35,789 nt of DNA. It comes from Jidongwangia harbinensis (lineage in GTDB: Bacteria; Actinomycetota; Actinomycetes; Mycobacteriales; Micromonosporaceae). Where the stretch lies: NCBI RefSeq assembly GCF_020216025.1, contig NZ_JAIWNC010000060.1, positions 1 to 35,789 on the forward strand, written 5' to 3'. Each line of letters starts with the position of its first letter. Within the stretch, counting starts at the first letter, position 1. This document shows positions 23,014 through 30,998 of this stretch, piece after piece. The position numbers were made by a program, and so were the translations under genes. The notes under the pieces were generated by a model. The model was not told the origin of the DNA. It saw only the letters and a program-made list of their open reading frames with translations, and did not search any database.

Positions 23014-24711
23014 ATGGCCATCACGCATCCGGCCACGCTGCGGCCCGGCGAGACCGCCACCGCGGACGACTGGGTGGTCTGTCCCGGCTGTGCGGTGCTG
23101 GTCTACCGCAAGCGGTTGCGCCGCGACCTCGCGGTGTGCCCGGAGTGCGGCCACCACGGGCGGCTCACCGCGGCCGAGCGGCTCGACCAGCTCCTCGATC
23201 CGGGCAGCGCCGTCCCGCTCGGCCCGGTCGTGCCTCCGCGCGACCACCTGGAATTCGTGGACACCCGGCCGTACCCGGACCGGTTGCGCGCCGCGCGGGC
23301 CGGCAGCGGACTGGAGGAGGCCGTCGTCTGCGTCCACGGGCGCATCGACGGCCACCCGGTGTACGCCGCCGTGATGGACTTCCGGTTCCTCGGCGGCAGC
23401 CTCGGCGCCGCGGTCGGCGAGATGATCACGCGGACGGCCGAGGCGGCGCTCGCCGACCGGACACCGCTGCTGCTGGTCAGCGCGTCCGGCGGCGCCCGGA
23501 TGCAGGAGGGCGCCCTGTCCCTGATGCAGATGGCCCGGACCAGTGCCGCGCTGGGCGAACTCGACGAGGCCGGCATCCTGACCATCTCCCTGGTCACCGA
23601 TCCGACCTACGGCGGCGTGGCGGCCTCCTTCGCGACCCTGTGCGACGTGATCATCGCCGAGCCCCGGGCGCGGCTGGGCTTCGCCGGCCCGCGGGTGATC
23701 CAGCAGACCATCCGGCAGGTGCTGCCGGCCGGCTTCCAGGAAGCCGAGTCGCTGCTGGAGAACGGGCTGATCGACGACATCCGGCCGCGGTCGGCGCTGC
23801 GGCAGACGCTGTCCCGGCTGCTGACCTTCGCGGCCGCCCGCGGCCACCGCTGGCCGGCCGCCGGGGACGGTGCCCTGGTACGCGACCCGGAGGCGCTGCC
23901 CTCCCGGGACGCCTGGGAGACCGTACGCATGGCCCGCGACCTCGGCCGGCCGACCACGGTGGACTACCTCGGCTACCTGGTCGAGGGCTTCCAGGAGCTG
24001 CACGGCGACCGGGTCTCCGGCGACTGCCCGGCCATCGTCGCCGGCGTCGGGCGGCTGGACGGGCGCGCGGTGGTGGTCGTCGGGCACCAGAAGGGGCACG
24101 AGCCCGGGGAACTGATGGCGCGGAACTTCGGGATGGCGACGCCGTCCGGGTACCGCAAGGCCGCCCGGCTGATGCGCCTGGCCGCCAAGCTCGGGGTGCC
24201 GGTGGTCACGCTGATCGACACCCCGGGTGCGTACCCGGGGGTGAGCGCGGAGACCGGCGGGCAGGCCGGTGCCATCGCGGAGAACCTGCGCCTGATGGCC
24301 GGACTGCCGGTGCCCGTGGTCGCGGTCGTGACCGGCGAGGGCGGCAGCGGCGGCGCGCTGGCGCTCGGCGTCGCCAACCGGGTGCTCATGCTGGCCAACG
24401 CGGTCTACTCGGTGATCAGTCCGGAGGGCTGCGCGGCCATCCTGTGGAAGGACCCGGCCGCGGCACCCCGGGCGGCGGCCGCACTGCGCCCGCAGGCCCG
24501 TGAACTGCTGCGTACCCAGGTGGTCGACGCGGTCGTGCCGGAGCCGGACGGCGGAGCCCAGGCGGATCCGGTGCGGGCCGCCGCCGCGTTGCGGGCCGGG
24601 CTGCTCGCGGCCCTCGACGAGCTGCGCGAGATGACCCCGGGTGATGTGGTGGCCGACCGCCGGGCCCGGTTCCGCCGGCTCGGCACCCCGACAGGAGTGA
24701 CCAGTGTCTGA
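23014..24711 (+). CDS. accDA: Acetyl-CoA carboxylase carboxyltransferase, fused beta and alpha subunits (AccDA)
   Basis: This protein of 565 residues fuses AccD (about 1-285) and AccA (about 290-560). The AccD part has a four-cysteine zinc ribbon (Cys23, Cys26, Cys42 and Cys45 in VVCPGC..VCPECGHHGR), then MDFRFLGGSLGAAVGEMITR and VSASGGARMQEGALSLMQMA. The AccA part has GHQKGHEPGELMARNFGMA, LIDTPGAYPGVSAE and GEGGSGGALALGVANRVLML. It transfers carboxyl from biotin to acetyl-CoA to give malonyl-CoA. This bacterial-type fusion differs from the single AccD-like subunits of the housekeeping actinobacterial acyl-CoA carboxylases, so it is probably dedicated to polyketide supply. The stop overlaps the carrier-protein start by 8 bases. 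Confidence 0.93.
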   Translation: MAITHPATLRPGETATADDWVVCPGCAVLVYRKRLRRDLAVCPECGHHGRLTAAERLDQLLDPGSAVPLGPVVPPRDHLEFVDTRPYPDRLRAARAGSGLEEAVVCVHGRIDGHPVYAAVMDFRFLGGSLGAAVGEMITRTAEAALADRTPLLLVSASGGARMQEGALSLMQMARTSAALGELDEAGILTISLVTDPTYGGVAASFATLCDVIIAEPRARLGFAGPRVIQQTIRQVLPAGFQEAESLLENGLIDDIRPRSALRQTLSRLLTFAAARGHRWPAAGDGALVRDPEALPSRDAWETVRMARDLGRPTTVDYLGYLVEGFQELHGDRVSGDCPAIVAGVGRLDGRAVVVVGHQKGHEPGELMARNFGMATPSGYRKAARLMRLAAKLGVPVVTLIDTPGAYPGVSAETGGQAGAIAENLRLMAGLPVPVVAVVTGEGGSGGALALGVANRVLMLANAVYSVISPEGCAAILWKDPAAAPRAAAALRPQARELLRTQVVDAVVPEPDGGAQADPVRAAAALRAGLLAALDELREMTPGDVVADRRARFRRLGTPTGVTSV

Positions 24712-25150
24712 TGACCCGCTCGACGACGTCGGCCGGAGATTGTCCCGGCTGGTGTCCGCACTGCCCGGACCGGTGCGCCGGATCCGGCTCCAGCAAGGCG
24801 ACGTCGTGGTCGACGTGGAGTGGCCCGGCGAGGTCACCACGGTGGCCTCCGCCGCCGCGGCCCCGCCGCCGGTGGCGGCCGCCGACCCGGCCGAGACCGA
24901 GGCGCACTACGTGTGCGCGGCCCTGGTGGCCACGTTCTACCGGGCGCCGAAACCGGGCGCGGACCCGTTCGTCCGGACCGGCGACACCGTCGTGGCCGGC
25001 CAGCAGATCGCCATCCTGGAGGCGATGAAGATGATGATGCCGGTGACGGCGGACGTCGCCGGGGAGGTGACGCGGGTGCTGGTCGAGGACGGCGCCCCGG
25101 TCGAGTACGGCCAGCGTCTGTTCGCCATCGCGCCGCCTACGGCGGACTGA
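24704..25150 (+). CDS. accB: Biotin carboxyl carrier protein of acetyl-CoA carboxylase (AccB)
   Basis: This protein of 148 residues has a variable N-terminus, an Ala/Pro-rich linker (about 47-63), then a biotinyl domain. The biotin site is Lys109 in LEAMKMMMPV (the usual xAMKM). AFYRAPKPGADPFV-like TFYRAPKPGADPFV is the region that aligns with the E. coli BCCP domain start. It carries biotin between the carboxylase and the carboxyltransferase. It starts with GTG 24704 inside the accDA 3' end, which suggests coupled translation. Confidence 0.93.
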   Translation: MSDDPLDDVGRRLSRLVSALPGPVRRIRLQQGDVVVDVEWPGEVTTVASAAAAPPPVAAADPAETEAHYVCAALVATFYRAPKPGADPFVRTGDTVVAGQQIAILEAMKMMMPVTADVAGEVTRVLVEDGAPVEYGQRLFAIAPPTAD

Positions 25151-25167
25151 GACCGACGAGGGGAACC

Positions 25168-26514
25168 GTGTTCGACACAGTGCTCATCGCCAACCGTGGC
25201 GAGATCGCGGTACGCGTGGCGCGGACCTGCCGCGAGATGGGCGTCCGTACCGTGGCCGTCTACTCCACCGCCGACCGGGACTCCGCGGTGACGCGGATCG
25301 CCGACTCGGCCGTCCACATCGGACCGGCGCCGGCCAGGCGCAGCTACCTGAACGTGCCGGCGGTCATCGAGGCGGCCCGGCAGTCCGGCGCGGACGCCAT
25401 CCATCCCGGCTACGGCTTCCTCTCCGAGGATCCGGACTTCGCCGAGGTCTGCGAGGCGCACGGCATCGTGTTCATCGGACCGCCGCCGGGGGTGATGGCG
25501 ACGATGGGGGACAAGGCGCTGGCGCGCGCCGTGCTCTCCCGGGCCGGCCTGCCGGTGCTGCCCGGCAGCGAGGCGTCCGTGGACGACGTGAGTACGGCGC
25601 GCGACCTCGCCGACGGGATCGGCTACCCGGTCATCATCAAGGCCGTCGCGGGTGGTGGCGGCCGCGGTGTCCGGGTGGTGTCCGAACCGGGCGACCTGCC
25701 GCAGGCCTACCACGAGTCACGGGCGTCCGCGCAGGCGCTCTTCGCCGACAGCCGGGTCTATCTGGAGCGGTACCTGCAGTCCGCACGGCACGTCGAGGTC
25801 CAGGTCCTCTGCGACCGGTACGGCAACGCGGTGCACCTGGGCGAACGGGACTGCTCGGTGCAGCGCCGGCACCAGAAGCTGATCGAGGAGTCACCCGCGC
25901 CCGGGCTGTCCGCGGATCTGATCGACCGGATGCGCGCGGCCGCGGTGCGCGGTGCGCTCGCCGTCGGGTACGAGGGCGTCGGCACCTTCGAGTTCCTGGT
26001 CGGCGGCGACGACGACTTCTACCTGATGGAGGTCAACTGCCGGATCCAGGTTGAGCACCCGGTGACCGAGATGGTCACCGGCATCGACCTGGTCCGACAG
26101 CAGCTGCTGGTGGCGTCCGGTGAACCGCTCGATCTGCAGCAGTCCGACGTGGTGGTCCGGGGCGTGGCCGTGGAGTGCCGGGTCAACGCCGAGGACCCGG
26201 ACCGGGACTTCCTGCCCACCGCGGGCACGCTCACCGAGTTCGAGCCGTCCGGCGGGCCGTTCGTCCGGGTGGACACGCACGCCTACCGGGGCTACCGGGT
26301 GCCGCTGGAGTACGACTCGCTGCTGGCGAAGGCCGTGGTGTGGGCGCCCGACCGGGACGAGGCCCTGGCCCGCATGGCGCGGGTGCTGGCCGAGTTCCGG
26401 GTCGCCGGTCCCGGCGTGTGCACGAGCATCGGCTTCCTGCGTACCGCGATCGAGCACCCGCTGTTCCGGGGCGCCAAGCACGACACCTCGTTCACCGAGA
26501 CGTTCCTCTCATGA
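25168..26514 (+). CDS. accC: Biotin carboxylase of acetyl-CoA carboxylase (AccC)
   Basis: This protein of 448 residues is a stand-alone biotin carboxylase of the usual length. It has the N-terminal fold (FDTVLIANRGEIAVRVARTC), HPGYGFLSEDPDFAEVC, a Gly-rich ATP loop (KAVAGGGGRGVRVV), LGERDCSVQRRHQKLIEESP and the active-site MEVNCRIQVEHPVTEM. The conserved Glu, Asn and Arg of that motif remain, but Cys replaces the usual Thr before Arg. It carboxylates biotin on the carrier protein with ATP and bicarbonate. GTG 25168 follows GAGGGGAA. Its stop overlaps the end of the opposite-strand response regulator gene by 6 bases, so no terminator separates them. Confidence 0.94.
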   Translation: MFDTVLIANRGEIAVRVARTCREMGVRTVAVYSTADRDSAVTRIADSAVHIGPAPARRSYLNVPAVIEAARQSGADAIHPGYGFLSEDPDFAEVCEAHGIVFIGPPPGVMATMGDKALARAVLSRAGLPVLPGSEASVDDVSTARDLADGIGYPVIIKAVAGGGGRGVRVVSEPGDLPQAYHESRASAQALFADSRVYLERYLQSARHVEVQVLCDRYGNAVHLGERDCSVQRRHQKLIEESPAPGLSADLIDRMRAAAVRGALAVGYEGVGTFEFLVGGDDDFYLMEVNCRIQVEHPVTEMVTGIDLVRQQLLVASGEPLDLQQSDVVVRGVAVECRVNAEDPDRDFLPTAGTLTEFEPSGGPFVRVDTHAYRGYRVPLEYDSLLAKAVVWAPDRDEALARMARVLAEFRVAGPGVCTSIGFLRTAIEHPLFRGAKHDTSFTETFLS

Positions 26515-27201
26515 CACCGGGGGCGGGCTGCCGGGCAGCCGGGCCAGGCCGGTCTCATAGGCGAAGAAGACCAGTTGGGCGCGGTCGCGGGCGCCGAGTT
26601 TGGCCATCGCCCGGTGTACGTGGGTGCGGGCGGTGGACGGGCTCATGAACAGGCGCCGGCCGATCTCCTCGTTGCTCAGGCCACCGGCCACGAGCGTCAT
26701 CACCTCGCGCTCGCGGTCGGTGAGCCCGGCCAGCCTGGAGCGGTCCACCTGTCGCGGCGTGTCCACCGGGGACTGCGCCACGAACTGGGCGATGAGCCGT
26801 TTGGTGGCACCCGGGGAGAGCAGCGCGTCCCCGGCCGCCACCACCCGCAACGCGGTACGCAGGTCGGCGGGCTCGATGTCCTTGGTGAGGAACCCGCTGG
26901 CGCCGGCGCGCAGGGCGTCCGCGACGTAGTCGTCGAGCTCGAAGGTGGTGAGCACCACGACCCGGGTGGCCGCCAGGGCGGGGTCGGCGAGCAGCAGCCT
27001 GGTGGCCTCCAGGCCGTCCATGACCGGCATCTGCACGTCCATCAGCACGATGTCCGGCCGGGTCGAGCGGACCACCTGCAGCGCCTCGGTGCCGTTGCCC
27101 GCCTCGCCGACCACCTCGAGGTCGTCGCTGTTGTCCAGCACGCCGCGCAGGCCCGCGCGGATCAGGGCCTGGTCGTCGGCGATCACCACCCGGATCGTCA
27201 T
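26509..27201 (-). CDS. NarL/FixJ-family response regulator
   Basis: This protein of 230 residues has a receiver with IADDQ, phospho-acceptor Asp at about 54 (IVLMDVQMPVMDGLEATR) and Lys in FLTKDIEP. A LuxR-type helix-turn-helix follows (LTDREREVMTLVAGGLSNEE, then LFMSPSTARTHVHRAMAKLG). It overlaps the stop of its kinase gene upstream by the ATGA arrangement, so the two form one operon. It is closely similar to the orphan regulator at 7187-7864, including the C-terminal KLGARDRAQLV and AYETGL. Its 3' end overlaps the end of accC tail to tail, which may produce antisense read-through. Confidence 0.93.
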   Translation of the reverse strand: MTIRVVIADDQALIRAGLRGVLDNSDDLEVVGEAGNGTEALQVVRSTRPDIVLMDVQMPVMDGLEATRLLLADPALAATRVVVLTTFELDDYVADALRAGASGFLTKDIEPADLRTALRVVAAGDALLSPGATKRLIAQFVAQSPVDTPRQVDRSRLAGLTDREREVMTLVAGGLSNEEIGRRLFMSPSTARTHVHRAMAKLGARDRAQLVFFAYETGLARLPGSPPPVS

Positions 27202-28328
27202 GCGGCCGCCCGCACCGGTAGCCGGGCGTGCACCCGGAATCCGCCGCCGGGCCGGAATCCGGCGTCCAGCGACCCGTGCACCGCGGAGACCCGCTCGGCC
27301 ATCCCGGCCAGGCCGAACCCCTGCGCCACCGGTTGCCGGCGGGCCGAGCCGTCGTCGGTTATCTCGATGGTGAGCGCGTCCGGTTCGTAGCGGACCTCGA
27401 CGGTGACCGTGGTGGCCTCCGCGTGCCGGATCACGTTCGTCAGCGACTCCTGGATCACCCGGTACGCGGTGAGGTCGAGCGTCGACGACAACGGTCGTGG
27501 CCGGCCCGACACCGCCTTGTCGACGTGCAGTCCGGCGGTGCGCGCGACGTCCAGCAGGTCGTCGAGCTGCGCGAGGCTGTTCGGCTGGTCCCGCTCGCCG
27601 CGCAGGATCGTCAGCACGCCCTTGAGTTCGCCCAGGCCCTGCCGGGCCGATTCGCGGATCGACCGCAGCGCCGCCCGCGCCTGCGCCGGCCGTTCCTCGA
27701 GGACGTCGTCGGCGAGCCCGGCCTGGATGGTGATCGCGGCCATCGTCTGGCCGAGTACGTCGTGCATCTCCCGGGCGATGCGGAGCCGTTCCTGGGTGAC
27801 CTGCCGGGCCGCCTCGCGTTCGCGTTCGGCGGCGGCGAGTTCGATCCGTTCCCGCCGGCTGCGCAGGGTCTCGCCGAGCAGCACGATCGACACGAGCAGC
27901 GCCACGTCGTTGATCACCGCGTTGATCACGGGGAGCGCCGACATGTTGAACTGGGACTGGCGCGCGAACAGTCCGCCGATCACGAAGACGGCCGCCACCA
28001 GCAGCGCCCACTGGAACCGGCCCGCGACCGCGGCGGAGAAGAGCGCGGCGGCCAGCGGTATCGCGGCGGCGATGCCCGGGTACTCCAGAATGTAGTACGT
28101 CATCAGGGTGGCGATCGTCGCGAACAGCACGGCCAGCGGCCACCGGCGGCGCGCCAGCAGCAGCCCGCCCGTGATCACGCCGAGCAGGTAGGCCACCGCG
28201 TCCGGGGGGCGTGAGTTCGGCTCGTCGGCCACCTGGATCGCGATCACCACCGCACCCGCGACGGCCGTCGCCAGCACCGCATCCGCGAGTATCGGAACCG
28301 GCGGTCTGCGCCACCACTGTTCGACCAC
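27198..28328 (-). CDS. Membrane sensor histidine kinase, NarL-system type
   Basis: This protein of 376 residues has about four to five membrane segments in residues 10-150 (DAVLATAVAGAVVIAIQVA, LLGVITGGLLLARRR, LFATIATLMTYYIL, LVAAVFVIGGLFA, INDVALLVSIVLL). A HisKA_3 box follows with phospho-acceptor His in RIAREMHDVLGQTMAAIT. The ATPase domain shows YRVIQESLTNVIRHAEA, IEITDDGS and GFGLAGMAERV. The Gly-box is short (DDGSARRQ in place of DDGxG), as in many kinases of this family in actinomycetes. GTG 28328 is the likely start (VVEQWW). Upstream readings in the same frame lie antisense to the metallophosphoesterase gene and are not protein-like. It is divergent from that gene across 198 bases. 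Confidence 0.9.
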   Translation of the reverse strand: MVEQWWRRPPVPILADAVLATAVAGAVVIAIQVADEPNSRPPDAVAYLLGVITGGLLLARRRWPLAVLFATIATLMTYYILEYPGIAAAIPLAAALFSAAVAGRFQWALLVAAVFVIGGLFARQSQFNMSALPVINAVINDVALLVSIVLLGETLRSRRERIELAAAEREREAARQVTQERLRIAREMHDVLGQTMAAITIQAGLADDVLEERPAQARAALRSIRESARQGLGELKGVLTILRGERDQPNSLAQLDDLLDVARTAGLHVDKAVSGRPRPLSSTLDLTAYRVIQESLTNVIRHAEATTVTVEVRYEPDALTIEITDDGSARRQPVAQGFGLAGMAERVSAVHGSLDAGFRPGGGFRVHARLPVRAAA

Positions 28329-28526
28329 ATCGCCCAACCTATCCGTACCCGGGCCGGGTGCCGTAGGCGCGACGGCCGGGTACGCCCAGCGCCGTACCGG
28401 GCGGAGCGAGCTACGCGGATCGCCGTACCCGGGCGCCGGTGGCGGGCGGATGTCCGGAAGGTCCGCGGGCCGGTAGCGTGCGGACGTCACCTGCCCGCCG
28501 GCGAGAGAGCTTGGGAACCAGCCTGA

Positions 28527-29675
28527 ATGACCATCCCATGGTGGGTGCTGCCGCAGTCGCTCGCGCTCGCGGTCGTACACCTCTACCTGTGGTGGCGCAC
28601 GGTCCACGGCACCACGGTCCGAGCCGGGCGGACGCGGCGGATCGGCACGCTGGTGCTGGCGGTGCTGTGGGCGTCGATCCCCGCGGCTCTGGTCGCCATG
28701 CACGTGTGGGATCCGGACGTGGCGGCCTGGATCGTCTGGCCCGGCTTCCTCTGGTACGCGCTGATGGTCCAGATGACGCTGGTGCTGCTGCTGGTGGAGC
28801 CGGTCCGAGCGGTGGCCGCGCTGGTCCGCCGGCGCCGGGCCCGGCCGGTCGACGCGGACCGGCGGCGGGTGCTGGCCCGCGGCATCACGGTGGCCGCCGG
28901 CGTCGCGGCCGGCGGGATCACCGGGTACGGCATGGCCACCGCGTTCGGCGCGCCGGACCTGGAGCGCGTCACGGTCCGGATCCGCCGGCTCTCGCCCACG
29001 GCGGCCGGATTCAGGATCGCGGTCCTGTCCGACCTCCACCTCGGTGTGATGATCGGGAAGTCGTACGCCCAACGGATCGTCGACATCGTCAACGCCGAGA
29101 ATCCCGACCTGATCGCGATCGTCGGCGACCTGGTGGACGGAACCGTCCAGCACCTCGGGCCGGACGCCGCACCGTTGCAGGGGCTGCGCGGCAGGTACGG
29201 GACCTACTTCGTCACCGGCAACCACGAGTACATCTCCGGTGCCGACGCATGGGTGCGGGAACTCGGGCGCCTCGGCATCCGGACGCTGCGCAACGAGCGG
29301 GTGGCGCTGCCCGGGTTCGATCTGGCCGGGGTCACCGACGTCACCGGTGCGGAGGAGCGGGACGCCCCGGACTTCGACCGGGCGCTCGGCGGCCGTGACC
29401 CGGGCCGTCCGGTGGTCCTGCTGGCACATCAGCCGGTGCACGTGCACGAGGCCGCCCGCCGCGGCGTTGATCTGCAACTGTCCGGACACACCCACGGCGG
29501 TCAGTTCATTCCGATCAACATCTTCACGGCCATGGAGCAGCCCACGCTCGCCGGGCTGGAACGGTACGGCGACACCCAGCTCTTCGTCACCCGCGGTGCG
29601 GGTTTCTGGGGACCGCCGGTGCGGGTCGGCTCACCACCGGACATCGGCATCGTCGAGCTGCGCCCGGCGCAGTGA
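28527..29675 (+). CDS. Membrane-anchored metallophosphoesterase
   Basis: This protein of 382 residues has an N-terminal part with about three to four membrane segments (LALAVVHLYLWW, IGTLVLAVLWASIPAALVA, FLWYALMVQMTLVLLL), then a further hydrophobic Ala/Gly helix (GITVAAGVAAGGITGYG). A calcineurin-like phosphoesterase domain follows with all metal motifs: SDLHLG, GDLVDG, TGNHEY, AHQPVH and GHTHGGQ. This matches YkuE/YaeI-like enzymes, which hydrolyse lipid or other phosphoesters at the membrane. The substrate is not evident. The start at ATG 28527 has no strong ribosome binding site nearby. It is divergent from the histidine kinase. Confidence 0.9.
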   Translation: MTIPWWVLPQSLALAVVHLYLWWRTVHGTTVRAGRTRRIGTLVLAVLWASIPAALVAMHVWDPDVAAWIVWPGFLWYALMVQMTLVLLLVEPVRAVAALVRRRRARPVDADRRRVLARGITVAAGVAAGGITGYGMATAFGAPDLERVTVRIRRLSPTAAGFRIAVLSDLHLGVMIGKSYAQRIVDIVNAENPDLIAIVGDLVDGTVQHLGPDAAPLQGLRGRYGTYFVTGNHEYISGADAWVRELGRLGIRTLRNERVALPGFDLAGVTDVTGAEERDAPDFDRALGGRDPGRPVVLLAHQPVHVHEAARRGVDLQLSGHTHGGQFIPINIFTAMEQPTLAGLERYGDTQLFVTRGAGFWGPPVRVGSPPDIGIVELRPAQ

Positions 29676-29858
29676 CATCGCCGGCGCCCGCCGGTGCCCG
29701 TCCGCCCGCCGACGGCTGACCGGGGCCCGGTGGGTGTGCCGGCCGGAACGCGGATGTCTTGTCGCCGACACAGACACGCGCCGGGCAGGGCGGCGGCGCA
29801 CAATCGAATCTTCCCGCAATCGCACCTTTTGTATGCCGGCTCGCACCCCGGAGGCACG

Positions 29859-30953
29859 GTGGAAGCGATGCGTCTTCAGGTCGTCGCCGGGCCTGCCCTC
29901 GGTATGGCGTACCGGATCGTGCCCGGACCGCAGACCATCGGGCGCGACGAGCAGGCGGACCTGGTGCTACCCGACCCCGATGTGAGCCGCCGGCATGCCC
30001 AGCTGAGCTGCGACGGCGAGACGGTCACCCTCGCCGACATCGGGTCGACGAACGGCACGTTCCGCAACGGCGATCGCATCGTTGCGCCGGTCCGGCTGCG
30101 ACCCGGAGATGTGATCGGGTGCGGCCGGAGCCGGCTCGCCTACGTGCCGGAGCCGGAAGCGGGAACGTCCGGCGCGCACCCGGGGGACGCGCGACGGTCG
30201 CCGCCCGCCGCTACCGGCGTCCCCCGGGTCCGGTTCGGCCGGGTGATGCTGGTCGGTGGCCTGGTGGAGGCGGTGGGGCTCCTGGCGGCCGGCGTCGTGA
30301 CGCTGGTCGGGAAGACCGCGCTGAGTACGCCGCTGTGGCTGCTGACCCCGGTCGCCGCGGTCGTCGCGGGCATGGTCAAGGCGGCCACCGAGGCGGCCGC
30401 CGGTCCGGCCCATGCTCCGGCCGGCGGCACAAGGACGAACGTGCGCACCGGCGTCCCGGTATGGGCCGCGGTCCTGGCCGTCCTCCTGGTGATCGGCGTG
30501 GGCGGCTACGGCGTCGCGGCCGGTGCCCGGTACGCGATCGGGTGGGTGACCGGCGACGAGCCGCGGACCGGCGGCGAGCGCCTCGCGGCCGCACCGCGCT
30601 CCGACCGCAGTGGGCAGGTCACCGTCAAGGTCACCAGCATCGCGAACACCAGGCATTTCACCAAGGTCACGATGGCCGTGACCAACGGGGAGGACGAGCC
30701 CGCGACTCTGACCCTCTACGCCAACTGCGTCCTGTCCGCCGGCGACGTCACGCTGGAGGCCGACACGTTCCGCAGCGACTGGGCGGACACGGTGCCGCCG
30801 GGCAGCACCCAGAAGGGCGTGGTGACATTCGCCGGCCATCTGCCGCCGGGCGCGGCCACCGCGCAGCTGAGCATCAACCGGGTCTTCGTCTTCGGCCGGT
30901 TCGGGAAGGACGACTCCATCGTGATCCGGTCCATTCCGCTGCGCGCGGCGTGA
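29859..30953 (+). CDS. FHA-domain membrane protein with C-terminal extracellular domain
   Basis: This protein of 364 residues has an FHA domain at about 5-95 (TIGRDEQADLVLPDPDVSRR, then HAQLSCDGETV, IGSTNGTFRNG), which binds phosphothreonine peptides. The key Arg, SRRH and STNGT motifs are present. Three hydrophobic segments follow (about 127-150, 155-175 and 205-235), then a domain of about 120 residues, likely outside the membrane, resembling immunoglobulin-like DUF4352-type folds (VTVKVTSIANTRHFTKVTMA, LTLYANCVLSAG). It may be a reader of Ser/Thr kinase signalling at the membrane. No kinase gene is near. GTG 29859 follows GGAGG at 4-5 bases. ATG 29868 is an alternative start. Confidence 0.82.
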   Translation: MEAMRLQVVAGPALGMAYRIVPGPQTIGRDEQADLVLPDPDVSRRHAQLSCDGETVTLADIGSTNGTFRNGDRIVAPVRLRPGDVIGCGRSRLAYVPEPEAGTSGAHPGDARRSPPAATGVPRVRFGRVMLVGGLVEAVGLLAAGVVTLVGKTALSTPLWLLTPVAAVVAGMVKAATEAAAGPAHAPAGGTRTNVRTGVPVWAAVLAVLLVIGVGGYGVAAGARYAIGWVTGDEPRTGGERLAAAPRSDRSGQVTVKVTSIANTRHFTKVTMAVTNGEDEPATLTLYANCVLSAGDVTLEADTFRSDWADTVPPGSTQKGVVTFAGHLPPGAATAQLSINRVFVFGRFGKDDSIVIRSIPLRAA

Positions 30954-30998
30954 GCGGCGCGCAGGCGTGTCCGCCACGCGCATCGGATACTGGGGTGC

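Noticed and set aside
28329..29495. An N-terminal extension of the minus-strand histidine kinase to about 765 residues.
   Set aside because: The extra part runs antisense through the metallophosphoesterase gene and has no domain pattern. The kinase begins naturally at GTG 28328.
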